A stretch of DNA of 64,000 nucleotides. It comes from Granulicella sp. (GTDB taxonomy: Bacteria > Acidobacteriota > Terriglobia > Terriglobales > Acidobacteriaceae). The translations under genes were made by a program, and so were the position numbers. The notes under the pieces are model-generated. The model had not been told where the DNA came from and did not search any database. It worked only from the letters and a program-made list of their open reading frames with translations. Within the stretch, counting starts at the first letter, position 1; each line of letters opens with the position of its first letter. The stretch lies in assembly GCA_025408425.1 (NCBI GenBank), contig JANXYX010000013.1, positions 1 to 64,000 of the forward strand. The letters are read 5' to 3'. This document shows, in pieces, positions 1 through 8,220 of this stretch.

Positions 1-1
1 G

Positions 2-709
2 CTCCGTCTAGGCCTTCGCTTCGCCCGGGGTCTTCGAGAGACCGCCGCCGTAGAGCTTGAGGCTGCAAGAACGCAACGGGCGTTTGCTTCCATCGAAGAA
101 CTTGCGCGTCGGGTGCCGTCACTTTCTCGCGCTGATCTCGCGACACTTGCCGAGGTTGGTGCGCTCAACGCGATTGCGGAAGGGTCGCATCGTCGAGATG
201 CACTATGGCAGGTCCAGCGAGCAGGACGACAGGCAGGGCCGCTGCTCGAATCGTTGGATCAAGATGAAGAGCAGACTTCGCCTTTACAGGCCATGAATCC
301 CGAGGAGCGTATGGTCGCCGACTATGCCGGGACGGGTGTCACAGTAGGCCGTCACCCAATGGCACATTGCCGCGACCAACTGTGGAGTATGAACGTCTTC
401 CGCGCCGACGACCTCCGTATGCTTCGCCACGGAGTCAAAGCCCGCATTGCCGGCTGCGTGATTGCAAGACAGCGCCCCGGCACAGCCCATGGCTTCATCT
501 TCCTTGCCATCGAAGATGAAACCGGCATCTCGAACGCAATCATCGATCCAGACCTATACGAGCGGAACCGTTCACTGGTAACGTATACCCGCTTCCTGCT
601 GGTCGAAGGGACGTTGCAAAACGTCGGTAAGGTCATCCACATCCGAGCCAGGCACATCGAAGAGCTGAACATCACTGCGGCCCCAACACAGTCCCACGAC
701 TTTCACTAA
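2..709 (+). CDS. dnaE2: Error-prone DNA polymerase DnaE2/ImuC, C-terminal part (5' end outside window)
   Basis: The frame is open from the first bases of the window, so this is the last ~235 residues of a longer gene; an internal Met at 113 is not the true start. The C-terminal half holds an OB-fold segment (VIARQRPGTAHGFIFLAIED, then a stretch on the VEGTLQNVGKVIHIRA pattern), which is the typical tail of DnaE2/ImuC. Before it are the helix-hairpin-helix-like region (SLSRADLATLAEVGALNAI) and a GRHPMAHCR motif. In this family the protein performs translesion synthesis with ImuA/ImuB in the SOS response. ImuA and ImuB would be expected to the left of the window. The polymerase active site cannot be seen here, so activity cannot be judged. 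Confidence 0.88.
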   Translation, partial: LRLGLRFARGLRETAAVELEAARTQRAFASIEELARRVPSLSRADLATLAEVGALNAIAEGSHRRDALWQVQRAGRQAGPLLESLDQDEEQTSPLQAMNPEERMVADYAGTGVTVGRHPMAHCRDQLWSMNVFRADDLRMLRHGVKARIAGCVIARQRPGTAHGFIFLAIEDETGISNAIIDPDLYERNRSLVTYTRFLLVEGTLQNVGKVIHIRARHIEELNITAAPTQSHDFH

Positions 710-913
710 ATGAGCGAACACATGACATCACCGGGAGACTCCCAGCCGCCAAAGGATTGGTGGTTGGAGAACGCCTGTCGCATCGCAGCCTTCCGCTTGC
801 GACAGGCGAAATATCTCAGTTCCAATACAGTTCCACTACGAGAGCAGGTGCGGGATAGCGTGGAGTTCGTCCGCATCGTCTGGGAGGAGATTGAGCATTC
901 ACTTCGGGATTAA
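710..913 (+). CDS. Small hypothetical protein (67 aa)
   Basis: The ATG directly follows the TAA of the polymerase gene with no gap, so the two may be translationally coupled. The product is hydrophilic, with a tryptophan-rich start (DWWLENACRIAAFRLRQ) and a C-terminal VRIVWEEIEHSLRD helix. There is no signal peptide or membrane segment, and I do not recognise a family. The tight junction and lack of a competing frame favour a real gene, but it could be a chance ORF. Confidence 0.45.
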   Translation: MSEHMTSPGDSQPPKDWWLENACRIAAFRLRQAKYLSSNTVPLREQVRDSVEFVRIVWEEIEHSLRD

Positions 914-1197
914 ACCGTGAATACAAAGCGCTCAACTTCACCTCCGACAGGGGCAACTTGAACGAAGCCGATCCGCCATCGGTGAGTGCATTGGAGATTT
1001 CGCACTCGGCGAGAATCGTCTCAGGCCTAACTTCCGGATAGCCGACAATCCGGGCAGAACTGACGACGGCGTTTCTCAGGATTTGAGTTCATGCTGGTGC
1101 GAGCGCTGCACACGCATTGAACCGAGAGTTTTCGAGTCTGGACGGGCTACTGAAGAAGAGCTTGAATCCTTACGCCTCATCTGTAAAACTAGCGACC

Positions 1198-1860
1198 ATG
1201 AACGAGCACACACTATTCCGCCGGACATCACTGGCATTGCTGCTGTTCTCGGGAGCGCTTGCGGCCCAGACACCGAAGCTGGAGAGCTGTAAGCCCGTGA
1301 GTGAGCGGACAGGACCTGAAGGTTGCTGGATACTCGCCAGCAAGCCTCTGGGCAAGCTTCCAAATCAACCGGTGTTCTGGACTTTGGACGTCTTCCATGA
1401 TCACAACAGCGCCCAGGCTGCTGAGACAAGCGGGAGCACCGTGCTGGACGCACTCGGTCGGATATGGCTACTCACCGTCGGCGAGAAGTCGGCAGCGCCG
1501 ATCGGCGGTCTGCGCATTACACAAGTCGGACCTCTACCCATCAAGGCAGATGAGGACTACACGGCACAGTATCGAGAGTCGATCATGATTCCCGGTGCGG
1601 TCAGCAAAGTTCATGTGCACTCAGGGCCGGAAGCTTTTTACACGGACACAGGGGAGACTTGTTTGGAGACGACCTCGGGCAAACAAGTGGGCCGAAATGG
1701 GCATGACGTGGTTGTGCCAGAGGGTGAGCCGATGGAGCTTGTGGCGACGGGTTCGGAGACTCGTCGCGGGCTCGTCCTAGTGCTCCACTCCTCTGCAAAG
1801 CCCCACACAACAGTGGTGAATGATTGGCACTCCAGCGGGCTCTGCAAGACTGCGAAGTGA
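1198..1860 (+). CDS. Exported cupin-like protein
   Basis: Starting at the ATG at 1198 places a normal Sec signal peptide at the N-terminus (MNEHTLFRRTSLALLLFSGA, cleavage near ALAAQ). The longer frame from 1117 would bury it behind 27 residues. The C-terminal half resembles a cupin barrel: a VHVHSGPEAFYTDTGE segment supplies an HxH plus Glu metal-site pattern, followed by the turn VVVPEGEPMELVATG. The mature protein would be periplasmic or secreted. Substrate is unknown. The start lacks a clear ribosome-binding site. A second exported cupin follows at 2189, but the ~330-bp gap suggests separate transcription. Confidence 0.6.
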   Translation: MNEHTLFRRTSLALLLFSGALAAQTPKLESCKPVSERTGPEGCWILASKPLGKLPNQPVFWTLDVFHDHNSAQAAETSGSTVLDALGRIWLLTVGEKSAAPIGGLRITQVGPLPIKADEDYTAQYRESIMIPGAVSKVHVHSGPEAFYTDTGETCLETTSGKQVGRNGHDVVVPEGEPMELVATGSETRRGLVLVLHSSAKPHTTVVNDWHSSGLCKTAK

Positions 1861-2188
1861 ACCACCTGCTTTCTTACCCTGAATCTGATCGCGAACGAGA
1901 AGTCGCACAGCGTTGAGTTGCCAGCCCCGGACACGATGAGGCAGGCCGGGATCGCTCCTGACTGGCTACAACGGCATTTCGGAGAACTAATCCGAGCACT
2001 GTTGGCCTCGCTCACGTGGCTACGATTCGCAGTCCACACCACCCACCGAAACTGAAACGGCAATAAACTGCTCAATCATTGCAGCCAATACGTTTATATC
2101 GGTTGCATATGGCGTCTGCACATACGGATCAGATGACCAGCCCTTTAGACGACACCTCGGTTGTAAGTCGATGACATTAGGAGGCAAC
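1861..2188. other. Intergenic region between the two cupin genes
   Basis: No convincing coding frame. The antisense frame across 1638-2075 is a shadow of the upstream cupin gene. The only clear signal is the AGGAGG ribosome-binding site just before the ATG at 2189. The region presumably holds the promoter of the second cupin gene. Confidence 0.4.
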
Positions 2189-2719
2189 ATGAAGCGACGT
2201 GATTTTGTAAAGATCGGAATGCTCGCTGCACCATCCCTGGTACTCGCGCAATCGGTTCAGGAACGACCGACAGCAAAAGCGGTTCCGGCCGGTGCAGATC
2301 GTTTAGGCGAGACCCACACACTTGGTTATAGCAAGATATCTTTCAAAGTTTCCCCTGCTGACACCGGAGGTAACCTCTTCACGATGGAACATTCCAACCT
2401 CGGGAAGGGTGGTCCGTACCGCCACCTCCATCCAGCTCAGGACGAATGGCTATATGCGATGGAAGGAGAGTTCCGGGTGGAGATCGGTGACCAGAGATTG
2501 ACGCTAAAACCCGGCGATTCGGTGCTCATGCCACGAAAGGTTCCCCATGTCTGGGCTCAGGTAAGCGATACTCCGGGTAAGTTACTGATTGCCTTCACTC
2601 CGGCTGGACGGATGGAGGAGTTCTTCCGGGAATTTGGCAAAAGAGGCAAGCTGCCGTCGGATTTAGAAGTCGTGAAAGCCTACGGTCTCGAGCGAGTCGG
2701 GCCTCCGCTCAGCATTTGA
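2189..2719 (+). CDS. Cupin-domain protein with Tat-type signal
   Basis: The ATG at 2189 is preceded by AGGAGG at a 5-7 nt spacing, which decides it over an in-frame ATG at 2171. The product starts KRRDFVKIGMLAAPSLVLA, an RRxFxK twin-arginine signal with a short hydrophobic stretch, so a folded protein is probably exported. The cupin core is clear: motif 1 GGPYRHLHPAQDEWLYAMEG gives HxH plus Glu, and motif 2 PGDSVLMPRKVPHVW gives the second His. These residues normally bind one divalent metal. The length (176 aa) is normal for a single-domain cupin. The reaction cannot be assigned. Confidence 0.75.
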   Translation: MKRRDFVKIGMLAAPSLVLAQSVQERPTAKAVPAGADRLGETHTLGYSKISFKVSPADTGGNLFTMEHSNLGKGGPYRHLHPAQDEWLYAMEGEFRVEIGDQRLTLKPGDSVLMPRKVPHVWAQVSDTPGKLLIAFTPAGRMEEFFREFGKRGKLPSDLEVVKAYGLERVGPPLSI

Positions 2720-3183
2720 GCATTGTCAATCCTGCTATGTCGCATTATAGGAAGTGATTTGGGTTTGCTGCCGGATGACGGTCAATCCGGAAGTTGAGTG
2801 TCAGTTGTCGATAACAGGCCAATGTACTCATCGTGCCATGGTTTAGGCCGGCGAGTCGGATTATTCCCGTAAGCGCACTTCTTGATCGGCTGCTGGAACT
2901 ATCGAGAACATTGCGCGAAGGTGAGTCGCAGACCGTCTGCACATACTCCTGTTTGCCCGTTCACTCGGCCACCGCTTCGGTGCAGGAGCTGCGCCCTTCG
3001 GCTCTTCGTTCAGAAGTCGCGTACCGCGCCCTTCGGGTGTTGGACTCCTCCCCCCTCGCAGGCTCCGGGTCCCTTTCCAAAAACTTCTTCTCTTGGCAAC
3101 GCGGTCATGCCGCGACTTGGGAGCAGCGCACCTTCGCGCCCTTTGGGATGTGTCCCGATTGACCGGGCAAAAGGAGAAACACC
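2720..3183. other. Non-coding stretch with three spaced 11-bp repeats
   Basis: No gene is supported; the frames crossing it start and stop without matching codon use. An 11-mer GCGCCCTTCGG occurs at 2991-3001 and 3026-3036, with a one-base variant at 3136-3146. The stretch ends with AAGGAGAAACACC, a good ribosome-binding site for the broken gene starting at 3184. It lies on the suspected element side of the tRNA scar at 5342. Confidence 0.35.
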
Positions 3184-3535
3184 ATGCAGACCCAAAAGAC
3201 CATTACCTTCTTCGGCACCGTCAGCAATTCAGCCACCAGCCGCACTTCCAAGACCGGACGCAAGTATACCGCCTTCGGCGGTCTCCATCATCTCCGACCG
3301 CAACCTCCAGGCCTTCCACTACAACGTCGTTGCATTCGGTAAACAGGGCCACTTCGCCAAGCAGCTCCAGACAGGCACTCGCATCAAGCTAGTTGTCCAG
3401 GCGCAGTCCCAGCCAGACAACATCGCCAGTATCCCACTCCTGACCGCAACCTTCGTGCGACCGGTTTGTCCGGTTGCACGGGGGAGTTCAAAGTTCAACG
3501 GGAGTCAAATATGCCATGTAACGAAAACTAATTAG
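3184..3535 (+). pseudogene. Frameshifted OB-fold (SSB-like) small protein gene
   Basis: An ATG with a strong AAGGAG site opens a frame reading MQTQKTITFFGTVSNSATS then KTGRKYTAF. It then runs into unrelated residues and a stop. In the next frame, from about position 3280, the protein-like text resumes: SIISDRNLQAFHYNVVAFGK, followed by a basic, hydrophobic strand-rich stretch (KQLQTGTRIKLVVQAQSQPD). The two parts together look like a ~115-aa OB-fold nucleic-acid-binding protein broken by a +1 shift near 3275-3280. The tail past about residue 90 also looks degraded. The SSB-like call rests on overall pattern, not on a diagnostic motif. A sequencing error is the alternative to decay. Confidence 0.45.
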
Positions 3536-3572
3536 ATGTGAATAACTATATTGATTTTGGTACAATCAGCTC

Positions 3573-4172
3573 ATGGAGACGCAGATGCAGCGCCTACGCA
3601 GATTCGCCGATCAGCAGCCCGTCATCCGGTCTGCCGATCTGGAGCGTCTGGCCGTGCCACGCAACTACCTCGGTCGCCTGGTTCGAGAGGGGAAGCTGGA
3701 AAGAGTGGGACGCGGGCTCTATTCGTCTGCCGACCATCCACCCACCGAAAACCGGACGATCCTGGAGGTCTGCCGTAGGGTACCCCAAGCCGTGGTCTGC
3801 CTCTCGTCTGCGCTGCGCTTCCACGAACTCACAACGGAAAATCCCTTTGAGGTCTGGATAGCTCTGAAACCGGGAGCTTGGTCGCCTCGTATCGAGTATC
3901 CGCCCCTTCGCGTTATCCGTGTCTCGGGGGAAGCCCTTACGTTCGGCGTGATGGAACATCGTGTCGAAGGATTTGAGATCAAGGTGTACAGTCCAGCGAA
4001 GACCGTTGCCGATTGTTTCAAGTTCCGGTCGAAAATCGGAACCGAGCTGGCAATCCAAGCTCTTCGAGAGTGTTTTCGCGAGAAGAAGGCTACGATGGAT
4101 GAACTCTGGGAGGCGGCGAAGGTCTGCCGTGTCTCCAATGTCATGCTTCCGTATATGGAGTCGCTCTCTTGA
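3573..4172 (+). CDS. abiEi: AbiEi-type antitoxin (type IV toxin-antitoxin)
   Basis: 199 aa. The N-terminal winged-helix region (RFADQQPVIRSADLERLAVP, then NYLGRLVREGKLERVGRGLY) is the AbiEi antitoxin HTH. The C-terminal domain carries the family's KVYSPAKTVADCFKFRSKIG segment. AbiEi proteins repress their own operon through the winged helix and neutralise the nucleotidyltransferase toxin. The gene overlaps the toxin gene by 4 bp (TTGA), the usual bicistronic layout. It sits next to a tRNA-derived scar and a broken gene, which fits a mobile setting. The ATG at 3573 follows an AT-rich stretch (3530-3570) that may hold the promoter. Confidence 0.85.
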   Translation: METQMQRLRRFADQQPVIRSADLERLAVPRNYLGRLVREGKLERVGRGLYSSADHPPTENRTILEVCRRVPQAVVCLSSALRFHELTTENPFEVWIALKPGAWSPRIEYPPLRVIRVSGEALTFGVMEHRVEGFEIKVYSPAKTVADCFKFRSKIGTELAIQALRECFREKKATMDELWEAAKVCRVSNVMLPYMESLS

Positions 4173-5086
4173 GCAAACTCGTCACCAATGTCGCAGCTTC
4201 CGTTCGGCAACGTCTTCTCAACTTAGCGCGTGAGCGCCAGGAAGATTTCGGGCTGTTGCTGACGAAGTATGCGCTGGAACGCCTGCTCTTTCGTATCAGC
4301 CAATCGGAGCACAAGACAGCCTTCATTTTGAAGGGAGCGCTGCTCTTTGAACTCTGGACAGAGCATACGCACCGGCCCACGCGGGACGCAGATTTCCTCT
4401 CTGTCGGAAACAGTGATCCCAGCCGCTTCGAGGCGATCTTCAAAGAGATTTGTGTGCTCCCCGTTGTTGACGACGGGCTGATCTTCGATCCGTCCAGCGT
4501 GAGCGCCCGACAGATTAAAGAAGGGGCAGACTACGAGGGGGTGAGGGTCACCTTCCTAGGCTATCTGGAGAAGGCACGAATCCCGATGCAACTCGACATC
4601 GGATTCGGCGACGCCGTGACCCCTCCGGCGATCGAGACGGCGTTCCCGACGATCTTGGATGGGCCAGCAGCCGTCCTTCTCACCTATCCCAGAGAGACAG
4701 TCGTCGCGGAGAAGTTCGAGGCGATGGTGAAGCTCGGCATCGCCAATACCCGGATGAAGGACTTCCACGACCTGTACTCCCTGTCCCATCTCTTCTCCTT
4801 CGAGGGACAAGTCCTATCCGAAGCGATCTTGCGAACATTCGAGCGACGCAGGACACGACTTCCGTCGTCACCGCCAATCGCGTTCACGGCGCAGTTTTTT
4901 GAAGACGAATCGAAACAGCGCCAGTGGACCGCCTTCATCGGGAAGAACAAGCTCTACATTGAGCCTATTCCACTCAAGGCGGTTGTAGACGACATCGAAC
5001 AGTTCGTTATGCCGCTCGTTCTAGGAGTCGCAACTGGAGGGAAGTGGAGCCGTTCCTGGAGGGCTGGCGGACCTTGGCAAGATTGA
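4169..5086 (+). CDS. abiEii: AbiEii/AbiGii-type nucleotidyltransferase toxin
   Basis: 305 aa, starting at TTG inside the antitoxin stop (4-bp overlap). The nucleotidyltransferase signature is complete: FILKGALLFELW (residues ~52-63) and RPTRDADFL, giving Asp73 and Asp75 as candidate metal ligands. A third acidic strand follows (MQLDIGFGD) and then the family's EKFEAMVKLG and MKDFHDLY motifs. Related AbiEii toxins transfer nucleotides to tRNA or other acceptors and cause growth arrest or phage abortive infection. The conserved acidic residues suggest an active enzyme. The last ~25 residues (GGKWSRSWRAGGPWQD) look less like the family and may be an altered tail. Confidence 0.85.
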   Translation: MSKLVTNVAASVRQRLLNLARERQEDFGLLLTKYALERLLFRISQSEHKTAFILKGALLFELWTEHTHRPTRDADFLSVGNSDPSRFEAIFKEICVLPVVDDGLIFDPSSVSARQIKEGADYEGVRVTFLGYLEKARIPMQLDIGFGDAVTPPAIETAFPTILDGPAAVLLTYPRETVVAEKFEAMVKLGIANTRMKDFHDLYSLSHLFSFEGQVLSEAILRTFERRRTRLPSSPPIAFTAQFFEDESKQRQWTAFIGKNKLYIEPIPLKAVVDDIEQFVMPLVLGVATGGKWSRSWRAGGPWQD

Positions 5087-5119
5087 CCGCTGCCATCCAA
5101 ACGGCAAAGGCTTTTCGCG

Positions 5120-5141
5120 TCCGGGCACAATCCGGGCACAA
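5120..5141. repeat. 11-bp tandem direct repeat
   Basis: TCCGGGCACAA occurs twice head-to-tail, just after the toxin gene and ~200 bp before the tRNA scar. It may be an integrase arm-type site or a chance duplication; nothing in the sequence separates these. Confidence 0.4.
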
Positions 5142-5341
5142 CAGCCTTTGCCCTTGTTGCGCCCTCAAAAGTACGCGACCTCTGCCGCAGGTGGGCAAAA
5201 GTCTAGGTTGAGAAGATGCTCAAAATGAGCTTAAAACATGGACACATTAAGGACACACTAACGATGACCAAGGGTTACCCACAGGGTTAGAATGAGCCGT
5301 CCGCTCCCTCTGGTTACTTCAAGTTACGAGTTGTCTATTCA

Positions 5342-5386
5342 CTGTCACGGCAGAGGTCGCGGGTTCGAGCCCCGTCGTCCCCGCCA
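5342..5386 (+). repeat. 3' fragment of a tRNA-Asp(GTC) gene, probable attachment-site scar
   Basis: The 45 bp read as an anticodon loop CTGTCAC (anticodon GTC), a 3' anticodon-stem strand, variable loop, a T arm (GCGGG-TTCGAGC-CCCGT), a 3' acceptor strand CGTCCCC, discriminator G and CCA. No D arm or 5' acceptor strand lies upstream, so this cannot be a working tRNA. A lone tRNA 3' end is the standard footprint of a tyrosine-recombinase element that inserted into a tRNA gene. With the fragment on the + strand, the element would lie to its left, the side holding the AbiE pair. Confidence 0.8.
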
Positions 5387-5574
5387 TACATTCCAAAGGA
5401 TTAACGGGATGTTTGGGACCAAGTGACAAGAAAATATGGGTTCAATTATCGCCTGGCGCGAATTGACCGCAATCATCCAGAATAATATTAAGTCCACGCG
5501 CGTCTTAGTTGCGCCTGCGCTCTGTGCTGCTTCCCACACATGACTTGTCTTATCACGCGTCAGAGTCCATGTGA

Positions 5575-6058
5575 GATCAATTCGTTTGCGATCGCTACGA
5601 CTTCGATATTCACGACGGAGAACCCGCGATCCTGGACTTCCGGCCGACGATCAAGGCCATCGTTAGGGATGTCTTGTACGCAAGGGCTGCCGGAGACATC
5701 GCACGCCGCTTCCACAACACGCGCAGTGGAGGACTTGCGACGAGTGGTTGAGTCGATGTGCTCGGCAGCGGCAGACTCGGGCGTAAAGGTTGTGACGGGT
5801 GATACCAAGGTGGTCAACCGAGGCAAGGGCGATCAGATATTCATCACGACCAGCGGCATCGGCGTGATCGAAGCCAACGTCTCCATCTCAGCCAACCAGG
5901 CGCAACCCGGTCACAGGTCAATCGTCAGCGGCTACATTGGCGACCATGGAATGGCGGTAATGTAGCAACGCGAAAACCTGGAGTTCGATGGCGTCATTGA
6001 AAGCGACTGTGCGTCTCTGGATACTTTATTGGCCGCCATTGACGTCACCCGTGCATAA
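5575..6058 (+). pseudogene. Relic of hypF fused to hypE (hydrogenase maturation)
   Basis: Two fragments abut at about 5722. In one frame, 5575-5721 reads DGEPAILDFRPTIKAIVRDV, then an AARRFHNT-type ending (DIARRFHNT); this matches the C-terminal region of the carbamoyltransferase HypF. From ~5726 in the next frame the text is HypE: VEDLRRVVESM, VTGDTKVVNRGKGD and GDHGMAVM. That frame meets a TAG at 5963-5965 and then continues in frame with HypE-like sequence (QRENLEFDGVIESDCASLDT) to a TAA at 6056. So the locus shows a deletion joining hypF to hypE, an internal stop, and loss of the HypE C-terminus. It cannot make either enzyme. The family match is by recognised motifs. Confidence 0.8.
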
Positions 6059-6086
6059 TTTCCCTTACATCACACACACTTCCTTT

Positions 6087-6668
6087 ATGCGTCTGTTTGT
6101 CGGCATCGCGTTAGCTAATCCGGTTATCAAAGAACTCTCTTCAATCTCGCTACGGTTGAAATCTGTGGGAGGCGGAATCCGCTGGACAACGCCCGATACA
6201 TGGCACATCACTCTTCAATTCCTTGGCAGCGCCAGCCCGGAACAGTACAACTGTGTCGTCTCGCAGCTCAACGAGCTTCGCTCATCATCGATTCTCATCG
6301 AACTCGGAAAAATTGAAATCCGCAGTAGGGCTGGAATCGTATTCGCAAGGGCCACGCCGACACCTGAGCTTCTTTCGCTCCAGCACCTCATCGCCGTGTC
6401 AACCAGTGTCTGCGGCTTCTTGCCTCAGTCTCGCGCTTACCATCCCCATATCACCCTCGGCCGCATCAAAGGAAAAGCGGGAGCGCAGCTCAAAACCTTA
6501 TTGAGAAATGCAATCCAACAACGGACGGGTTCCACCGGATTCGTGGCCGAGGAATACCTCCTTTACGAAAGCTTCCCCGCAACCACTGGCTCTCATTACG
6601 AAATCCGCAAGCGTTTTCCCTTGATCCCACTCTGTGAACCCATACCGCCTGCAGATCCTGCAGCATAG
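6087..6668 (+). CDS. thpR: RNA 2',3'-cyclic phosphodiesterase (2H family)
   Basis: Starting at the ATG at 6087 gives MRLFVGIAL, the usual N-terminus of ThpR/LigT proteins. An upstream in-frame ATG (5988) would lie in the hypE relic. Both catalytic HxT motifs are present, HITLQF in the first half and HPHITLGRI in the second, matching the pseudo-symmetric 2H phosphoesterase fold. About 193 aa, normal for the family. The enzyme opens 2',3'-cyclic phosphates to 2'-phosphates on RNA ends. No clear Shine-Dalgarno sequence precedes the start. Confidence 0.88.
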   Translation: MRLFVGIALANPVIKELSSISLRLKSVGGGIRWTTPDTWHITLQFLGSASPEQYNCVVSQLNELRSSSILIELGKIEIRSRAGIVFARATPTPELLSLQHLIAVSTSVCGFLPQSRAYHPHITLGRIKGKAGAQLKTLLRNAIQQRTGSTGFVAEEYLLYESFPATTGSHYEIRKRFPLIPLCEPIPPADPAA

Positions 6669-6690
6669 GCTAGCGTCCCGCTTGCGCTCC

Positions 6691-7077
6691 TCAACGCAAT
6701 CCTTCCAACAACTGGCTATTCAGAGGTCGTATTCGAGCCGGCCCAAATTGAGGAGTCGGGGCGGCCGCTTTGAGCATATGTAATCGTTCGCGAATATCGC
6801 TGCAGAGCAAGCTAACGGATATACCTCCAAACGCCTCTGGATAACGCTCCAGGCGTAGCAGAGAAGCTTCCAACAGCCTCGCCGTTCCCAGTGGGTTGTT
6901 GCGTTGCAGATGGTAGAAGGCGGCTGTCACCTGTATCAGCCCTTGCAAGAACATCTTCTCCGGCTGCTGGGTTCCCAGCCACACGCTCTCCCATGCCTCG
7001 TGTGCTGCAAAGAACTCGCCCGCCTCATAGAGAGCCAATCCTTCCGCAAGTGCGCCTTGTGACCAGTCGAATATCAT
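6691..7077 (-). CDS. DUF309 family protein
   Basis: About 128 aa from the chosen ATG at 7077 (MIFDWSQGALAEGLALYEAG). A GTG/ATG region up to 7128 would add 17 residues of poor similarity. The central AAHEAWESVW and LQGLIQVTAAFYHLQR stretches are typical of the DUF309 helical domain, whose His and Glu residues cluster in one pocket. Function is unknown. It is convergent with thpR, with ~20 bp between them. Confidence 0.75.
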   Translation of the reverse strand: MIFDWSQGALAEGLALYEAGEFFAAHEAWESVWLGTQQPEKMFLQGLIQVTAAFYHLQRNNPLGTARLLEASLLRLERYPEAFGGISVSLLCSDIRERLHMLKAAAPTPQFGPARIRPLNSQLLEGLR

Positions 7078-7356
7078 CAGCTTAGATCCTATGTCACGAG
7101 CCAGCATCATACGGATCGATACTCCCATCTCTCTATCTGGTCCGTCCCCAACAGTGCTCAGCGAACGATAACGCGCAGAGATTTCAAACAGATTAGTGGC
7201 AAAGGCTGACGTGTTATAACTTTTTGCGAAGTGTAGCGCCGCCGAAAATCATTTTGGATAGCGACATTTGCGCCTTTCACAAAGTTCGCTTCGTGATCTC
7301 ATTGAATTGCAGTTACAGTTATTATTCTCCCGCCACAGCGGAACAGGAATCTTGGA

Positions 7357-8124
7357 ATGGTGCAGTCGCGTCTGGCAGGAAAGTGCGTCGTAGTTATTGG
7401 AGGAACCTCGGGAATCGGTCACGCCATTGCCATCGGATTAGCCCGCGCTGGAGCGAACGTTGTAGCCTCCTCTCGGCAAGCGGTCCAGGTCGACGCCGTT
7501 GCAGCAGAGATCGAGAAGGAAGGCCGCCAGACTCTGCGAGTCACCGTCGACGTAGCTCAGCGCAATTCCATCCAGCAGCTCTGCGAATCCGTGCTATCGA
7601 CATTTGGAAAGGTTGACGTTCTCGTAAACTGTGCCGGGCGTACCAAAAGAGTGCCAACGATTGAATGTGACGAGGAAACGTGGAACAGCATCTTCGACAC
7701 CAATCTCACCGGAACACTTCGAGCCTGTCAGATATTTGGCGAAGGTATGTTGGAGCGTCGTTCTGGCAGGATCATCAACATTGCATCTCTCTCAACGTTT
7801 GTCGCCTTTCATGAGGTGGCTGCTTACGGCGCAAGTAAAGCCGCGGTCGGGGCCCTTACACGATCCCTGGCGGTCGAATGGGCTCCCTATGGAGTCTGCG
7901 TCAATGCGATCGCTCCCGGACTCTTTCCAACCGAACTCAACCGCGCTCTATTGGACTCGCCACGCGGTCATGAACTCAAGATGCGCACGCCGATGGGGCG
8001 CTTCGGCAGGGCGGAAGAGCTCGTCTCAACCGCCGTCTATCTCGCAGATGACGCAAGTTCATTTACGTCGGGACAGATCATCGTGGTTGATGGTGGATTC
8101 ATGGCAAGTGGCGTGAACCAGTAG
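7357..8124 (+). CDS. SDR-family oxidoreductase, probable hexuronate or polyol dehydrogenase
   Basis: 255 aa, classical short-chain dehydrogenase. The NAD(P) site GGTSGIG is near residue 17, NAG-type motif VNCAG near 90, catalytic Ser in NIASLS and Tyr/Lys in AAYGASKAA. The C-terminal DGGFMASG closes the fold. Asp/Arg after beta-2 (ASSRQ) suggests NADP(H) preference, though this is weak evidence. It lies 96 bp before D-mannonate dehydratase on the same strand. This suggests a role in the same sugar-acid route, for example interconverting fructuronate and mannonate or acting on a keto-deoxy acid. The exact substrate cannot be read from sequence. Confidence 0.8.
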   Translation: MVQSRLAGKCVVVIGGTSGIGHAIAIGLARAGANVVASSRQAVQVDAVAAEIEKEGRQTLRVTVDVAQRNSIQQLCESVLSTFGKVDVLVNCAGRTKRVPTIECDEETWNSIFDTNLTGTLRACQIFGEGMLERRSGRIINIASLSTFVAFHEVAAYGASKAAVGALTRSLAVEWAPYGVCVNAIAPGLFPTELNRALLDSPRGHELKMRTPMGRFGRAEELVSTAVYLADDASSFTSGQIIVVDGGFMASGVNQ

Positions 8125-8220
8125 AAGCTTGCCGTAACCTCGCGAAGTGCTTGACTGACCCTCCACCAGCGAGTCAGTGGGTTACATCGACGGTGAATTA
8201 AACAAGAATAGGGAGCAAGA

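Noticed and set aside
915..1088. Protein-like frame on the minus strand (RIVGYPEVRPETILAECEIS)
   Set aside because: It has no start codon or ribosome-binding site, begins just after a stop and runs into the opposite strand of the 67-aa ORF. It may be a gene fragment but there is not enough to name it.
2833..3162. Two overlapping forward ORFs across the repeat-rich stretch
   Set aside because: Composition is low-complexity and Ser/Pro/Arg-rich, starts lack ribosome-binding sites, and the only coding-like part is the broken gene from 3184.
5342..5386. A functional tRNA-Asp gene
   Set aside because: The D arm, 5' acceptor strand and 5' half of the anticodon stem are missing upstream.
5345..5539. 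Minus-strand 64-aa ORF ending in GRRGSNPRPLP
   Set aside because: The ending is the known artefact of translating the 3' end of a tRNA gene backwards; it is the tRNA-Asp fragment at 5342-5386.
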